Made by a program: the position numbers and the translations under genes. A DNA stretch of 64,000 nt from Auriscalpium vulgare (Eukaryota; Basidiomycota; Agaricomycetes; Russulales; Auriscalpiaceae): assembly GCA_019915015.1 (NCBI GenBank), contig JAHBBC010000009.1:1488001-1552000 (forward strand), read 5' to 3'. Positions 21,292 through 32,116 of the stretch are shown piece by piece. Under the pieces are notes generated by a model. The model was not told where the DNA came from and did no database searches. It saw only the letters and a program-made list of their open reading frames with translations. Numbering within the stretch: position 1 is the first letter of the stretch; each line of letters opens with the position of its first letter.

Positions 21292-23530
21292 AATTGGCAA
21301 GGCTTTATGGCATCAAACAACTGTTGTTGTCCTCTTGAGACAGAATATGCGACAATGCTCACAGACAGAAAGAGATGCACAGTTCCGTGTAGCATTGGAA
21401 AATATGCGTTACAAATCATGTACTCCACAAGACATTGCTCTTCTGCGATCTAGAATTAAAGGGCCTCAAAATCCAGACGTTGATCCAAATCATCCCAATT
21501 TTCGATTTGTGTCTGTAATCACTGCTTTCAACTCTCAGCGTGATCAAATCAATACTACAATGTCAGATCGTTTTGCTCTAGAAACAAATCAAGTGTTGAA
21601 ACCTTTTTATAGTGTTGATAAATGGAAATCAAGGGAGCCTACCACTACAAAATCTAAAGGCAAACAACTTGATCCAAAGCGAAAGTCAAACAATGTACCT
21701 CCTGAGATGCAAGCAAAGCTGCATAGTCTGCCTCATGGTGTTACAATGAACATTCCTGGTGTTCTCAAGCTTTGTCATGGTTTGCCTGTTATGATAAAGC
21801 GCAATGAAGCAACTGAAGTGTGCGTTACGAATGGTGCAGAAGGCACTGTTGTAGGTTGGCAATCACATGCACTAGATAATGATAGAGAAACTCTGGATGT
21901 TGTATTTGTAAAGTTGACAAAGCCGCCAACCAATGTTCAACTTGAGGGTCTGCCAGAAAATGTTGTGCCGCTGTCCAAACAATCTATACCTATCAAATGC
22001 AATACTCCCAATGACGGCAACATTTTCATCTCTCGAGACCAGGTTCCTATTGTGCCTAATTTTGCAATGACAGACTATGCATCCCAAGGAAGAACACGTC
22101 CATTTAATGTTGTGGACCCGTTCAGGTGTCGTACTCACTATTCTATGTATACATGTCTATCAAGAAGTGCAAGCTTGGATGGCACTATTCTAATGCGTGA
22201 CTTTTCCGCTGCCATTATAACGGGTGGTCTCCCTGGCCATGTTCGCCAGGAGTTTAGAGAGTTAGAGCTATTAGATGAGATTACTCGGTTGCGCTATATA
22301 GGTGAACTTCCTAGTGATATCAATGCTTCAACACGTAGCACATTGATCAAGCAGTATAGAGCCTGGGTTGGAGCTGACCATGTGCCAGGCAATGTGCATT
22401 CTTCTATCAAGTGGTCCAAGTACAACCCACTGGTAATACCAGAAGTGGGTGAAGATGCCCCATGGCAGCGAGTCACATCCAAGGGAAATAAAAGGTCAAC
22501 AAACCCAAAACCAGCTGCACAGGGGACAAAACGAAAATTTGATGACACTGACCTTGCAAATGGTTTTGTCCCTGCAATAGGGACTCAGCCAATAACTCAA
22601 CTTAACACCAATAACGGGCCTGCTCGCATTGTGAAAAGACGTAAAGTTGTAGGCAATGTAAATTTAATGGCTGTCTCTGGGAGAGAGCGCAAGGGGTATA
22701 TATGGAATGGAGACACTTGGAGCTGTGCCTATGATAGCCTGCTTACAATTCTCTTTCAAATATTTATCAGTCACGATCAAATATGGAATAGAGATGTTGC
22801 TTCAATAAATCCTTATATTACTTTGATATCTGAGGGATGGAATCAGGTCATGACTGGACAGCCTCTAACTACTCTAGAACAATCTCGTAATTCTCTCCAA
22901 GCCCAACTCCACCAAAGGGATCCCAATGGATATCCAATGGATAATATCCATGGGACTGATATTTATAGTCTCTGCCGGTTGATGCTCTCAAGTGACAAAT
23001 ACCTTTTTCATATTATACATAAATGTACATCTTGCAATACCATAGCATCTGATAGACAATACAATACTCCTTTCTGGACCTTGGAGAAGGATGTCAGTCA
23101 ACCTGTTTCATCAGAACTAAACAAGTTATTGAGTATGACAACTACCCGTCTCTGTCAATCATGCCAAAGACCTTTGGTAAAGATTACAGACTTGAGTGCC
23201 CATCCTCCTCCTCTACTCGGCATTGCTTTGCCCTATGCTGGTACTACAAAGTTGAAAATAAAACAGACAATGCATGTTGGTGGTAGCAATAATAAGGTAA
23301 TGTACAAGCTGAAAGGTATTATCTACTTTGCACATGCTCATTTTACTGCACGTATGATAGGAGACTCAGCTGAAACATGGTTTCATGATGGAATAACCAC
23401 AGGCAGGGTTTGTATCACTGAGGAGAAGTTCAACACAATATCTGACATATATCAAACAAGAGGATACAAGGCATCTGTGTTGATATATAGTACAGTATAT
23501 AGGAATTCAACTGTCCCTGCACTAGCCTAA
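21292..23530 (+). pseudogene. Helitron helicase 3' half with C-terminal cysteine-protease-like domain
   Basis: The open frame runs from GKALWHQTTVVVLLRQNMRQ at the junction to TAA 23530. It has the C-terminal motifs of a Pif1-type Helitron helicase: a GLPVMIKRNEA..NGAEGTVVGW region, then TDYASQGRTRPFNVV and TCLSRSASLDGTIL (motifs V and VI). A basic linker follows, then a domain with NGDTWSCAYDSLL (candidate Cys), CTSC and CQSC pairs (possible zinc ribbon), and YFAHAHFTARM..ETWFHDG, like the His box of ubiquitin-specific proteases. The Rep (HUH) domain and Walker A half are absent, cut off by the repeat at 21291, so it cannot transpose by itself. The protease-like assignment is my inference. 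Confidence 0.7.
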
Positions 23531-23661
23531 ATGTAGTATAAGATCGTTTCCAGGGAACTTTCAATTGCACTTCACATGTTGTAAATTACCCCTCCCCCTC
23601 CCTCCTCCCAAACGATTAAGAGTAATCGTACTGCCATGCTTGCACTGGCCATTCCCCCCCA
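23531..23661 (+). mobile_element. Helitron 3' end with tail hairpin
   Basis: A C-rich stretch, then ACGATTAAGAGTAATCGT (23612-23629), then ACTGCCATGC and GCACTGGCCATT. The 40 bases from the hairpin through GGCCATT recur, inverted, at 51064-51106, so this end differs from copies A-C, where similarity stops two bases after the hairpin. Gypsy-1 pol resumes by about 23662. Confidence 0.55.
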
Positions 23662-25186
23662 AGTGCAGAGATGGCGAAGAACCGTGAACTCGCGCGATAT
23701 GAGGATCGACTTTGTACCGGAGAAGGTGCCCTCCGAATAGCGCATGCGTTGGAGGATTCGGTTCGTGTTGAGGAGATGTTCCCAGACGAAGCGACGGATG
23801 TCTGGGTTCTCTGGTATCATCTCATACGAACCGTCCGCGAGCCTGTAGTCCGACTTCGGGCCTTTGATGGGGACATCGTCGATGAAGGGGATGGTATATG
23901 TCGGAATCTCTTCGCGAAGTATGTGGGTGACGTCGTCGTGGAATATCGGGACCGAGTTCGTCCAACCCATCGGCAGGGTGACGAGACGATGCGCGCCGTA
24001 GGGGGTTTGGAAGGTGGTGAAGTCGCGGGATCGTTCGTCGATGACTCGCTCGTCGTAGCCGACGTACAGGTCGAGGATACCACCGCAAGCACGACCGCCG
24101 AACTGCTCGGCGAGGTGCTCTTGGATAGGCGGGACTCCGGAATGTGCGACCGTGACGGCGTTGAGCGATTCGAGCGAGTGGACGATGCGAAGCTTACTGT
24201 CCTTCTTCGCGACGCAAAACCACTTCAATCGATAGGAGGAGTTGGAAGGTTCGTAGACGCCTGCATCGATCTTCTTCTTGATCATTCTGCAGACTTCGTC
24301 GCGTATGCCTGGGGGTATGGGGATGTTACGATTGACCCAAGGGACATGCGCGACCACTGGGATTTGAATAGGCAGAAAGTACTCCTCTTTGAAGCTTCCT
24401 CGCTCATTCTCGGCCCAGGCGAACGCTTCGTTTTGCTCGGAGATGGTGTTGTGGAGAAGGTCGCGCTCGGTTGGTGTCAAGAAATCGTAGTTCGGAAGGG
24501 CGTCCATGGCGTTGTGTCGCTCTTGGGTATATCGACCGGTAGGTGTGAACTTCGGAGGATGAGGGTTGAGCGGCGGCATGGACGCGAGTGGATCGCCGGT
24601 GATGTTGCGCTCGATTCGGAAGCCTTCGGGAAGCGTACCTAGGACGGGTTTGACTTTCTGCCCGACTGGTTTGTACTTCTTTTTGCCGATGAAGGTATCG
24701 TGTACGTCGGCGTCGTGTGTCAAAGGCGAAGTCGAGGGCATGGCCAAGAAAGGAGTCGAAGTGCGCTGGGTGCCAAGATAAGAGTCTGGGGATGTTTGGG
24801 AAAGTGAGGGGGATGGCGTCATCGGTCCTGTGGAACTGGGCGGGGATTGCAAACCGGGACCGAGGGGTTGCGAACTGAGAACGTAAGTATGCGAGGACTG
24901 AGGAGACGAGGACGATGCGGCAAACTGGTTCGGAAATGCGTGTTTGGGATCAAGATGGGAGTGCTCAGCCGCTAGTGGCTTTCGAGGCGGGGCGGGACAG
25001 ATTTTCTGCATAAAAGAAGGCGCGGAGTGTTCGGGAAGATGTGAGCGTGCTTCGGAAGCGGTGACGTATGCGTGGCGAACCGCCGACTCGTCCGAGGAGT
25101 CGATTTGGGTATAGGCGATGATCCGGACATTGTCTCCTTCACCTTCGATGATCATGGCGATGGAGTTGCCTTCGTCGACTTCGTCT
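23662..25186 (-). pseudogene. Gypsy-1 pol fragment: reverse transcriptase, truncated
   Basis: Coding sequence for a Ty3/gypsy polyprotein downstream of gag. Visible: the pre-RT region (PTGRYTQERHNAMD), RT fingers (SSYRLKWFCVAKKD, RIVHSLESLNAVT), LVTLPMGWTNSVPIFH, and the YxDD-box equivalent PFIDDVP. Similarity to the Gypsy-2 pol stops at HLCTW (~23665), where the Helitron 3' end begins. The rest of RT, RNase H and integrase are missing. The frame extends upstream to 25374, overlapping gag by 188 bases, and is +1 relative to gag. Confidence 0.75.
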
Positions 25187-27943
25187 TCAAAGTCGGGCTT
25201 GAGCAATTTGCTCCTCGCGAAACCGATGGTGTCCCCGAGGATATGTGGGGATGACGAGGCGGTCGCCTGTGTTCGGGTTGCGGATGGTGACCGTCTGGTC
25301 CTCGTTCTGGAAGTTGTGAACGATCGACTCGGTGAGGACGTCGAAGGGGCGACCGAGGAGAATGTCGTAGGCAACGTTCCGCACGATATGAACCTGGAGG
25401 TACAATGTCATGCTTCCGAACTTGATAGGAACGTTACGTGCCAGCCCGAGCGACTCGGAAACCTGCTTGTTCGCCGATTGGAGGCGAATTTTGATCTCGG
25501 GGTCGTAGTGAAGCTCGAGGAAGTGACATACCTCCTCGCTCATCGCTATTACCTGAGATCCAGGGTCGAGAAGGCATTCGATGGCGACAATCCCGTCGAT
25601 GGACCGAAGCGAGTGGGAGTCGTTTGCGACGGTCAACGCGTCGGGATCGAACATGCTGTCGTGCGTGTGAGAGTTCAGGTAGACCTCGATCGGGTCGCTC
25701 ATGACGCCTTTGTTCGATGCCGGCCAAACGGAGTCGACGGTCGACCGGCGTGGATCGGGGGCGTAGTGGGCGAGGAGTACTGTTTCCGAAGCTCGGATTG
25801 CCGCTGCTGGCGAAGTGAGCTCCTCGTCGGGTACCTCCTCGACCGTGACCTTGTGGCTTGGCTCTACTTCCTGGACGTTCGCTGCTCGACGAGGCGTGAC
25901 TGCGTCGCGGAACTTCTGGCGAACTTCGGGGGCGAGCGAGAGCAGTTCTTCCGGCGTGAGCGAAAGTCGAACCTCCTTCATGGCGCGTTCGAAGACGGCG
26001 TCGGCCAATTTGGTGCGGTGAACCGGCGGCGCGTTGCGAAATTGTGGTTCGCGAACGGCTGGTTTGCTCGGATCGGCTGGAACCGTCTTCGGTTTGATGG
26101 GGGCGGAGGTCGCGTCGCGGACGTTGCGGAATGGGTGAACTGGAATTTGCTCAACTTCGCTCGCCTCGGGTTCGGGTGCCTGTGGCGCTTGCTTCGGAGG
26201 CTCTGCTTGCGCAATCTTCGGAGGCGGTGGGCCAACTTTGGCTTTAGCCGGGCGAGTAATCTCGACCCCATCGAAGACTTGCGCATATGCAGCATGTTGC
26301 GACCGAAGTGCAGCCAGTTCGGCTTCGAGTCCTGCGATGCGATCTACCTTCGTGAGCGAAAACGTCTGAAGCGGAGTGGGGAGCAATTCCATCATGAGGG
26401 TTGAAGCTACCACGGGCTTGACCAAAGGGTTGCGACGATACCACTCTTGGACTCGGTCGCGCAAGAAGTTGCCGGTGATGGCCCGAGGAACGAAGCTGCC
26501 GTTCGCAAGCGTGACCTTGCCCTCGCCGTTCCGAACGATAAGGCCTGCGCGAACGTCTTCTTCGACGAGCTCGCAAGACGATATACGATGTTCGGAGCTT
26601 CCACAGTACAAACAACGTCCGGCGAGGCGCAACATTGCTGCTGCGCGTGCGTCCGCTGAGGAAGTACTTGCGGTGGAAGACGCGGCTGCGGCTGGTGCTG
26701 CTGCTGCTTCGACTGCGTTCGCTGCCGCTTTGATCGGGCCCGCTAGTGTTGCGAGCGAACCACCTTGCATCAAGCTTCGGACGAGTGTCGCAAGGAGATC
26801 TTCTGCCTTGATGGTTGGGGCAGGTGAAGGCGTGGCGGCGACGACAACTGGCGCTGGGGGAACAACTGGGGTGGCTACGTGCGCGCCGGTCCGAAACGCG
26901 TCGACGTCGGACTGGATGACGTACTGCCCGGCGAGATAGGCGTCTGAGACGTCGTAAGGGTCGCCTGCGATGACGTCGGGTTTCTTGATCTGGAGCCGAG
27001 AGTTAACCTTCGGCCAGAGGGCGTTCGGGATACCTCGGGAGAACGATCGGTTCTGCTCCATCGTCGAAAGACGTCCTTTGAGCACTAGGAAGCCCGAAAT
27101 GGTCAGATACTCTCGATGATACGTAGCGAAGTCGTCGAGAGTCAACGTAGACTTTGCTCGCGTCTGTTTGACGAGCTCGTCTAGGTCGGCCGTTGTATAC
27201 GCTCGGTCGGCGTCGGCTCCTGGATAGAGCTTACCGACCGCTACCTTGAACTCGTCGTATGTGGCGTTGCCAGTGAATTCGATCATTGCGTCGAACAGGT
27301 CGGCGGTTGCTGTGGGGACGTAGTTCTTCGTCCAATCCTTCTTCGCGCGGTCAGTGACGACGCCCGCAGGTCCGAAGAACGCTTCAAGGTCAGGCCAAAA
27401 CCTACGGATCTCGCGATGTTTGTCCGGCGTGAACACAGGCGCTGTTCGGGCGAGCCTAGATGGCATCGGGACGAGGGCGGCCATTGCTGGTGGTTGTGTG
27501 GAGTATGCGGGTGGTGGGTGGATAGGGCGGAGCGAAGTGAGTTGCGAAGCCGGTGGGCGTTTCGGAAGCGAAGGCGAAGGCGAAGGCGGAGTGCGCGGGG
27601 TCGGAGGTTGCGATGTGTGAAGAGGGGTGAGAGTCGATAGCGGTGGCAGCGGCGAAAGAGATCGCAGAGGCGTAGAAAATCCTCCGGGAACGTGGAAGTC
27701 GAAGTCGAAGTCAGGGTCGGCGTCGTGCTGAGTACCTGAAGGTTCGGGGAGAACGTCGTTGTTTACCTCGTCTTCGGAAGCCTCGTCGAAATGCGGGTCG
27801 TCAGCGGCGGGGTAGACGACGTGGGACCGACGAACTTCGTCGGCGAGGGTGGCGGATCGAAGTTGATAGCGAGAGACGAAAGGCGAAGTTGCTTCGGAAG
27901 GCTTTGGAGGAATGGTGACAGAAACCCTCGCGGTGGGCTCCAA
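25187..27943 (-). CDS. Gypsy-1 gag-protease
   Basis: One open frame of about 918 codons. Order: an acidic and Pro-rich N-terminus; a capsid-like helical domain (RRFWPDLEAFFGPAG, GNATYDEFKVAVGKLYPGA); a zinc knuckle C-LY-C-GSSE-H-RISS-C (CX2CX4HX4C); a coiled, charged linker; and a retropepsin with LLDPGSQVIAMSEEVC and DILLGRPF. The usual protease triad D-S/T-G is D-P-G here, as it is in Gypsy-2. The first codons (TTG at 27943) overlap the primer-binding site, so the true start is probably downstream; the first in-frame ATG is near 27485. Confidence 0.75.
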   Translation of the reverse strand: MEPTARVSVTIPPKPSEATSPFVSRYQLRSATLADEVRRSHVVYPAADDPHFDEASEDEVNNDVLPEPSGTQHDADPDFDFDFHVPGGFSTPLRSLSPLPPLSTLTPLHTSQPPTPRTPPSPSPSLPKRPPASQLTSLRPIHPPPAYSTQPPAMAALVPMPSRLARTAPVFTPDKHREIRRFWPDLEAFFGPAGVVTDRAKKDWTKNYVPTATADLFDAMIEFTGNATYDEFKVAVGKLYPGADADRAYTTADLDELVKQTRAKSTLTLDDFATYHREYLTISGFLVLKGRLSTMEQNRSFSRGIPNALWPKVNSRLQIKKPDVIAGDPYDVSDAYLAGQYVIQSDVDAFRTGAHVATPVVPPAPVVVAATPSPAPTIKAEDLLATLVRSLMQGGSLATLAGPIKAAANAVEAAAAPAAAASSTASTSSADARAAAMLRLAGRCLYCGSSEHRISSCELVEEDVRAGLIVRNGEGKVTLANGSFVPRAITGNFLRDRVQEWYRRNPLVKPVVASTLMMELLPTPLQTFSLTKVDRIAGLEAELAALRSQHAAYAQVFDGVEITRPAKAKVGPPPPKIAQAEPPKQAPQAPEPEASEVEQIPVHPFRNVRDATSAPIKPKTVPADPSKPAVREPQFRNAPPVHRTKLADAVFERAMKEVRLSLTPEELLSLAPEVRQKFRDAVTPRRAANVQEVEPSHKVTVEEVPDEELTSPAAAIRASETVLLAHYAPDPRRSTVDSVWPASNKGVMSDPIEVYLNSHTHDSMFDPDALTVANDSHSLRSIDGIVAIECLLDPGSQVIAMSEEVCHFLELHYDPEIKIRLQSANKQVSESLGLARNVPIKFGSMTLYLQVHIVRNVAYDILLGRPFDVLTESIVHNFQNEDQTVTIRNPNTGDRLVIPTYPRGHHRFREEQIAQARL
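27925..27942 (-). other. Gypsy-1 primer-binding site
   Basis: On the minus strand TGGAGCCCACCGCGAGGG begins with TGG, as expected for pairing to a tRNA 3'-CCA end. It lies 4 bases after the LTR end (27947). The identical 18-mer lies at the same spacing from the Gypsy-2 LTR (49987-50004). The primer tRNA was not identified. Confidence 0.65.
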
Positions 27944-27946
27944 AAG

Positions 27947-29440
27947 TGATGGGCACCAGACGGTAGTAGGGCGGAAATGGGTACTTTCCTATCCCTAGAG
28001 CGCTGTCAGTGGTACCGCGGTGTTGTGCGAGCGAGTCGTCACATTCCCAAAGGTTCGCGAAGTGACTCCACCGATACGTGGATCGTGGTCGTAATGAGGA
28101 TTCGGATCGGAATGAGGGTTCGGCGTGTGCGCCGGACCAGGAAACGAGAAGGGGAGAGCGTACGAGTCACCGAAGTGACGAACAAACGAAGTCGCGACGA
28201 GCGAGCTCCGAAGTTGGACGCGGAGGAACGCGGAATGACGATGGAGGGAGGGAGAGAGAGATCGACGTAACACGAGGTTCGGCTTTATACGTTGATAGGT
28301 GCGATGGGTAGTTGGGTGACTTCGGTCAACTTCGACTTGCGGACGAAGTGATGTGTAATGGGGAACGCGTTCGTCGTGGGCCTGAACTTGAGGAGGCCTC
28401 GAAGGTGATATCAAAGTGGATGAAGGTCTGTCGATGGCGATGTTCGAGAGGCGAGGTTCGGGAGGCGAGGTTTGGAAGGCGAGGTTCGGAAGGCGAGGTT
28501 CGGAAAGCGAAGTTGGGGTACGTGGCGCGAAAGGCGAAGGTCGAAAGCGAAGTCAAAGGCGAGCGTATTGCGGCGTGCGGCGTAGTCGAAAGTGAGGTTA
28601 CAGGCGATAAGGAGAACGAGGGAGTACAACGGCAGTAAGAGCTGTCGATGCGGGCGGTTTACAATGTCTCTTTCGAGATGCTGACTATGAGGGGGGGAAA
28701 GTAACTTGTTATTCGGTGTGCTATCGAGTCGTATTTAAGCTACAACCAGTTCGAGACCGTATCGTACGGAAACGAACATAGGTAGGTGCGTACAGAGACG
28801 AAACACGAGCGAAGTGGATAAGGATCATGTGTCGCAAGTTGAGGTGGGTCGGAACGAGCATATGTAGCGAGAGAGAGATCTCATGGGGAACGAGAACGAT
28901 GGATACCAAACAAACGATCAGCGCTGTCGCTACGATGTGATATACAGAAGGATGAAGTACGAACGATATTGTGGAGACGCGCCTCAGCGGTACAAGGCGC
29001 GCCAAACGTATATCCGCGAGCCGAAGTCGCAGCGAGTGGCGGACGATCTCCCGAAGTGGCTGGGAAGGTAGCCATGGCTTCGGGCTCGGTTCGCCTCGGC
29101 TCGGAAAGGTCGGGACGATAGAGGGGATCAATCGGGAACGCTATAAGTGAGGGGGAGAATCGGACAGGGAAGTACCGGGTGACAGCCGGTTATCTCGGAG
29201 ATACGCTCACGGGGCGTTTCACTACACTGATCTTGGTCCGGCAGCGACTTTGTGGCGTGTCTGCTGCTGATGGGCCGAAAGGTCTCGACCGAACCACATG
29301 CGGGCGCCTCGGGATGACTGGAAACGAGGCCGAAGCGCTGGAAAGTTCAGAGCCGAAGTCACGTGACTTCGGAACTTTCCGAAGTGGCTGTGCCGAAACG
29401 GCGGAAACGACGGTCCGGGAGTAGTGAGCCCGCCAGAACA
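27947..29440 (-). mobile_element. Gypsy-1 5' LTR (limits inferred)
   Basis: The plus strand starts TGATGGGCACC next to the primer-binding site and is proposed to end CCAGAACA (29440), giving TG...CA. A TATAAAG promoter element on the minus strand lies near 28283-28289. The U5 end matches the solo LTR at 963. The outer end contains the CACGTG palindrome at 29353-29372. The outer ~100 bases are similar to 44490-44570. The 3' LTR is missing because pol is cut at 23662. Confidence 0.45.
29353..29372. repeat. CACGTG palindrome, copy 1
   Basis: A perfect 20-base palindrome CCGAAGTCACGTGACTTCGG. GGAAAGTT (29340-29347) and AACTTTCC (29373-29380) extend the stem with a 5-base bulge. The core GTCACGTGAC matches the binding site of Cbf1-type bHLH factors. 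The partner copy is at 44524-44543. Confidence 0.65.
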
Positions 29441-29893
29441 TTTGTAAGCCTTGGCATCTGATGCCGAGCCAGAAGCGCTGTGTGGGCTAGCCCTGGACCC
29501 ACAGATTGCCCACTATCTGGCAATCTTCATCTTCTCGATCTCAAATTCCCGCGCCTCTCCCCTTCCCGCCCTCCACGACGCGCATCCCGCCCATTTCCTT
29601 TCCCGCATCCCGCCCATTTCCTTTCCCGCATCCAGACCGCTACGCCTTCCGCCGAGATCCTCAACGTACACCCCTCCATCTGTCTTCCAGATGGGCGCGA
29701 CTCGCTGTGAAGGAGGTTGTGCCTCCACCCATCCAACAACTTCCATCGCACCTAACTACCGGTTTGCAGGATGATGATGAATGAGTTGCACCGTAGGCAG
29801 GCAGTTAGGATAAATACACTGGTGCGTCCTCCTTCGTTTTCGTTGTCGAGCAATACTCAACGCATCCCCAGCCCCTCTAGTATATCATATAAC
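29441..29893. other. Intergenic, upstream of the gene at 29894
   Basis: Contains a 23-base unit CGCATCCCGCCCATTTCCTT... repeated twice (about 29580-29632) and a short palindrome GGCATCTGATGCC (29453-29465). Pyrimidine-rich, consistent with a promoter region. No ORF is supported. Confidence 0.35.
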
Positions 29894-31741
29894 ATGCCTT
29901 ACCCATCGACTCTGGCACAGCGCGGCCCTCTCTCGGCTGCCACCTTTAACAGGTTTGACCCCGAGTTCACTGAGTTCAAGGATGCGTTCGCCAACGGAGA
30001 TACCCTCCTCACCTTTGACTACAAGTCCCGGTCCCTGGTCTTGTTTCACTAGTACGTCCTGCCTGGTTTTCTCTCTCCAATCGTACTAACGTTCTTCGAG
30101 CCCCTGCTATGAAGACGGACAACCCGTCCCCCCTGAGGAACTCCTGCAGTACTGGGAGTCGCACGACATGCCGACCCCGGTGTGCTTCTGTGTCCTGAAG
30201 ACCGGCGAGGAGAGGAGGTCGATTCTTTTCCTCCCTAGGTACCCGACAGGCGAACACCTCAATCAGCCATGTCTGACTTGCGCGGATGGCCTTTGCGGCC
30301 TGTTCAGTCCGTAGTATATCCTTCGTCGTCATCCCTCATGACTTATCTCACAAACAGGAAACCTCAAGCGCCTCTATGACGACCACAAGGACCTTCCCTG
30401 CAAGCAATACCCCCTCCTTGCAGTCGTGAGGCGTCGAATCACCCGTGAGTACCCTCTATTCGAAACACACCGCCGTTCTGACCAACACTTACAGCACCTC
30501 GCTATGATCATTCGGGCCCGACGACTCCCAAGCGTCGCCGCGGGGTCGACATCGCCGCTTCGATGACCCTGGCGGGGTCGAAGGTCCCATCTAGCTCGTT
30601 TCGCAGCCCGAGCATCGTCGGACCGACGCCTTCGCCCAAAGGTACCAAACGTACGGCCTCAGCATCGCCTGCCAATCGCCTCCTCCCCAAGATCGAGCGC
30701 CGCTCGCCTGTCAAGTCGGAGGGCTCGGTCAAGCTGGAGGGCCCCGGCGGTGCAGCCGCTCCCTACCTCGGCGACCACGCCATCTACACCCAGAATATCC
30801 CCAAGCCGTTCGCCATGGACGACGAGCCGACTCCTGCAATGCTCAAGGGGATGTACGGGGCCGACCTTGCGCGTATGTTCGGTACAGGTAAGTCGCCCTC
30901 CTCACCTGCATAGCTCGTTGCTCACATGTCTGTCGGCCCAGGTGAATACGGATCAGACCCAGCGTTCGTGAACGGACTCCTGAGGCTCTACAGCCCAGGT
31001 CTGCTCAACCGAGTCAATCACCAAGACGCCTTTCCGGAGGACAAGGCTGTGGAGGTCCTGCTGAAGGTCCTGGACTCGAAGTCGCCTGGCATCACGGTTC
31101 TCGACCTCACCCGCATCCTCGCACGCTGCATGCGATGCAGCCACATCACCCTGCACGCCAACCTTGCCGGGCACAGGTGCCCTCCCGACGACGACGACGA
31201 CGAAATTGAGGTCGTGAGCGTGACCGACAAAAGGCCGGCAGCGGACGACAGCGTTGAGGTCGTGACGAGCGACAGGGACGCCGACGGCTCTACGCAAGGC
31301 ACCGACGACGCCGCAGGCAGCGACTGCGCAGGCGACTCCGAAGAGGACAGGCTGGCGCCGCCGAAGAAGAAGACCAGGCTGTCGGGCCCGGTGCCACGTC
31401 GTACGGACTGGGCCTGGCACAAGGCGCAGGCCAATCAAGCCGCAAACAGGCGCACGGTGGGAGGGTCGGGTGTCGCATCCAGCAGCCGCTCTGCGGGAGG
31501 CTCGGGAGGCTCGGGCGTCGCATCGAGCAGCCGCTCTGCGGGAGGGTCGGGAGGCTCGGGCGTCGCATCGAGCAGCCGCTCTGCGGGAGGATCGCAGGTC
31601 GCAGCGAGCAGCCGCTCTGCTGGAGGGTCGAGCGGTGGGGCGGGCAGGACCGCACCGCCTGCCGAGGTCAAGGCGGAGTACAAGGCGAGGTCGAAGGCTG
31701 AGGGGTCCAAGGAGAGGCCCATCGACGTCGACAGGGCGTAG
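29894..31741 (+). CDS. Unknown nuclear-type protein with Cys motifs and Gly/Ser repeats
   Basis: Start ATG 29894 (MPYPSTLAQRGPLS), stop TAG 31741, about six exons. Exon 1 ends FDYKSRSLVLFHY at GTACGTCC (~30051). The next exons give ESHDMPTPVCFCVLKTG..LNQPCLTCADGLCG, a CxC...CxxC...C spacing faintly like a GRF zinc finger (weak). Then a basic Pro/Ser-rich linker (TTPKRRRGVD), a helical domain (GMYGADLARMFGTGEYGSD..LLNRVNHQDAFP), an acidic stretch (PPDDDDDEIEV), PPKKKTR (possible nuclear signal), and three tandem 15-residue GGSGVASSSRSAGGS repeats plus a partial one (31462-31640). Family not identified. Confidence 0.55.
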
Positions 31742-32116
31742 TAGTTAGGTGGTTGATTTTCTTGTAGACTCGCTATATCGTGCGTCGCCCAAAAATGTGA
31801 TATGTTTGCTTTTCATACTGTCGAGCTCGTCTTTGAGCCAATAAAAACAAGAACATTCAGTATATATATTTCATATTCTGCTGTATACCTAAAGAACTGT
31901 TACGTTGCACGTCTATCTGCGCGGTTGCCTGCGCGCGCGCGGCATACCACACCGCGGGCGCGGCGACGAGCAGCAGCGCCGCAGGCCGCGGGCGGATGAG
32001 CAGCGCGTGCCAGGCCCCTGGCCGCGCGCTGTGCAGAACGACGAGCGACTGCGCAGCGAGGACGTGCGGGAACGGGAGCACGGGGTGCAGGAAGCGAGGG
32101 ACTTCAGTTAGGAAGC

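Noticed and set aside
23671..26404. Long plus-strand open frames over Gypsy-1
   Set aside because: They are mirror frames of gag and pol, which carry all the recognisable motifs on the minus strand.
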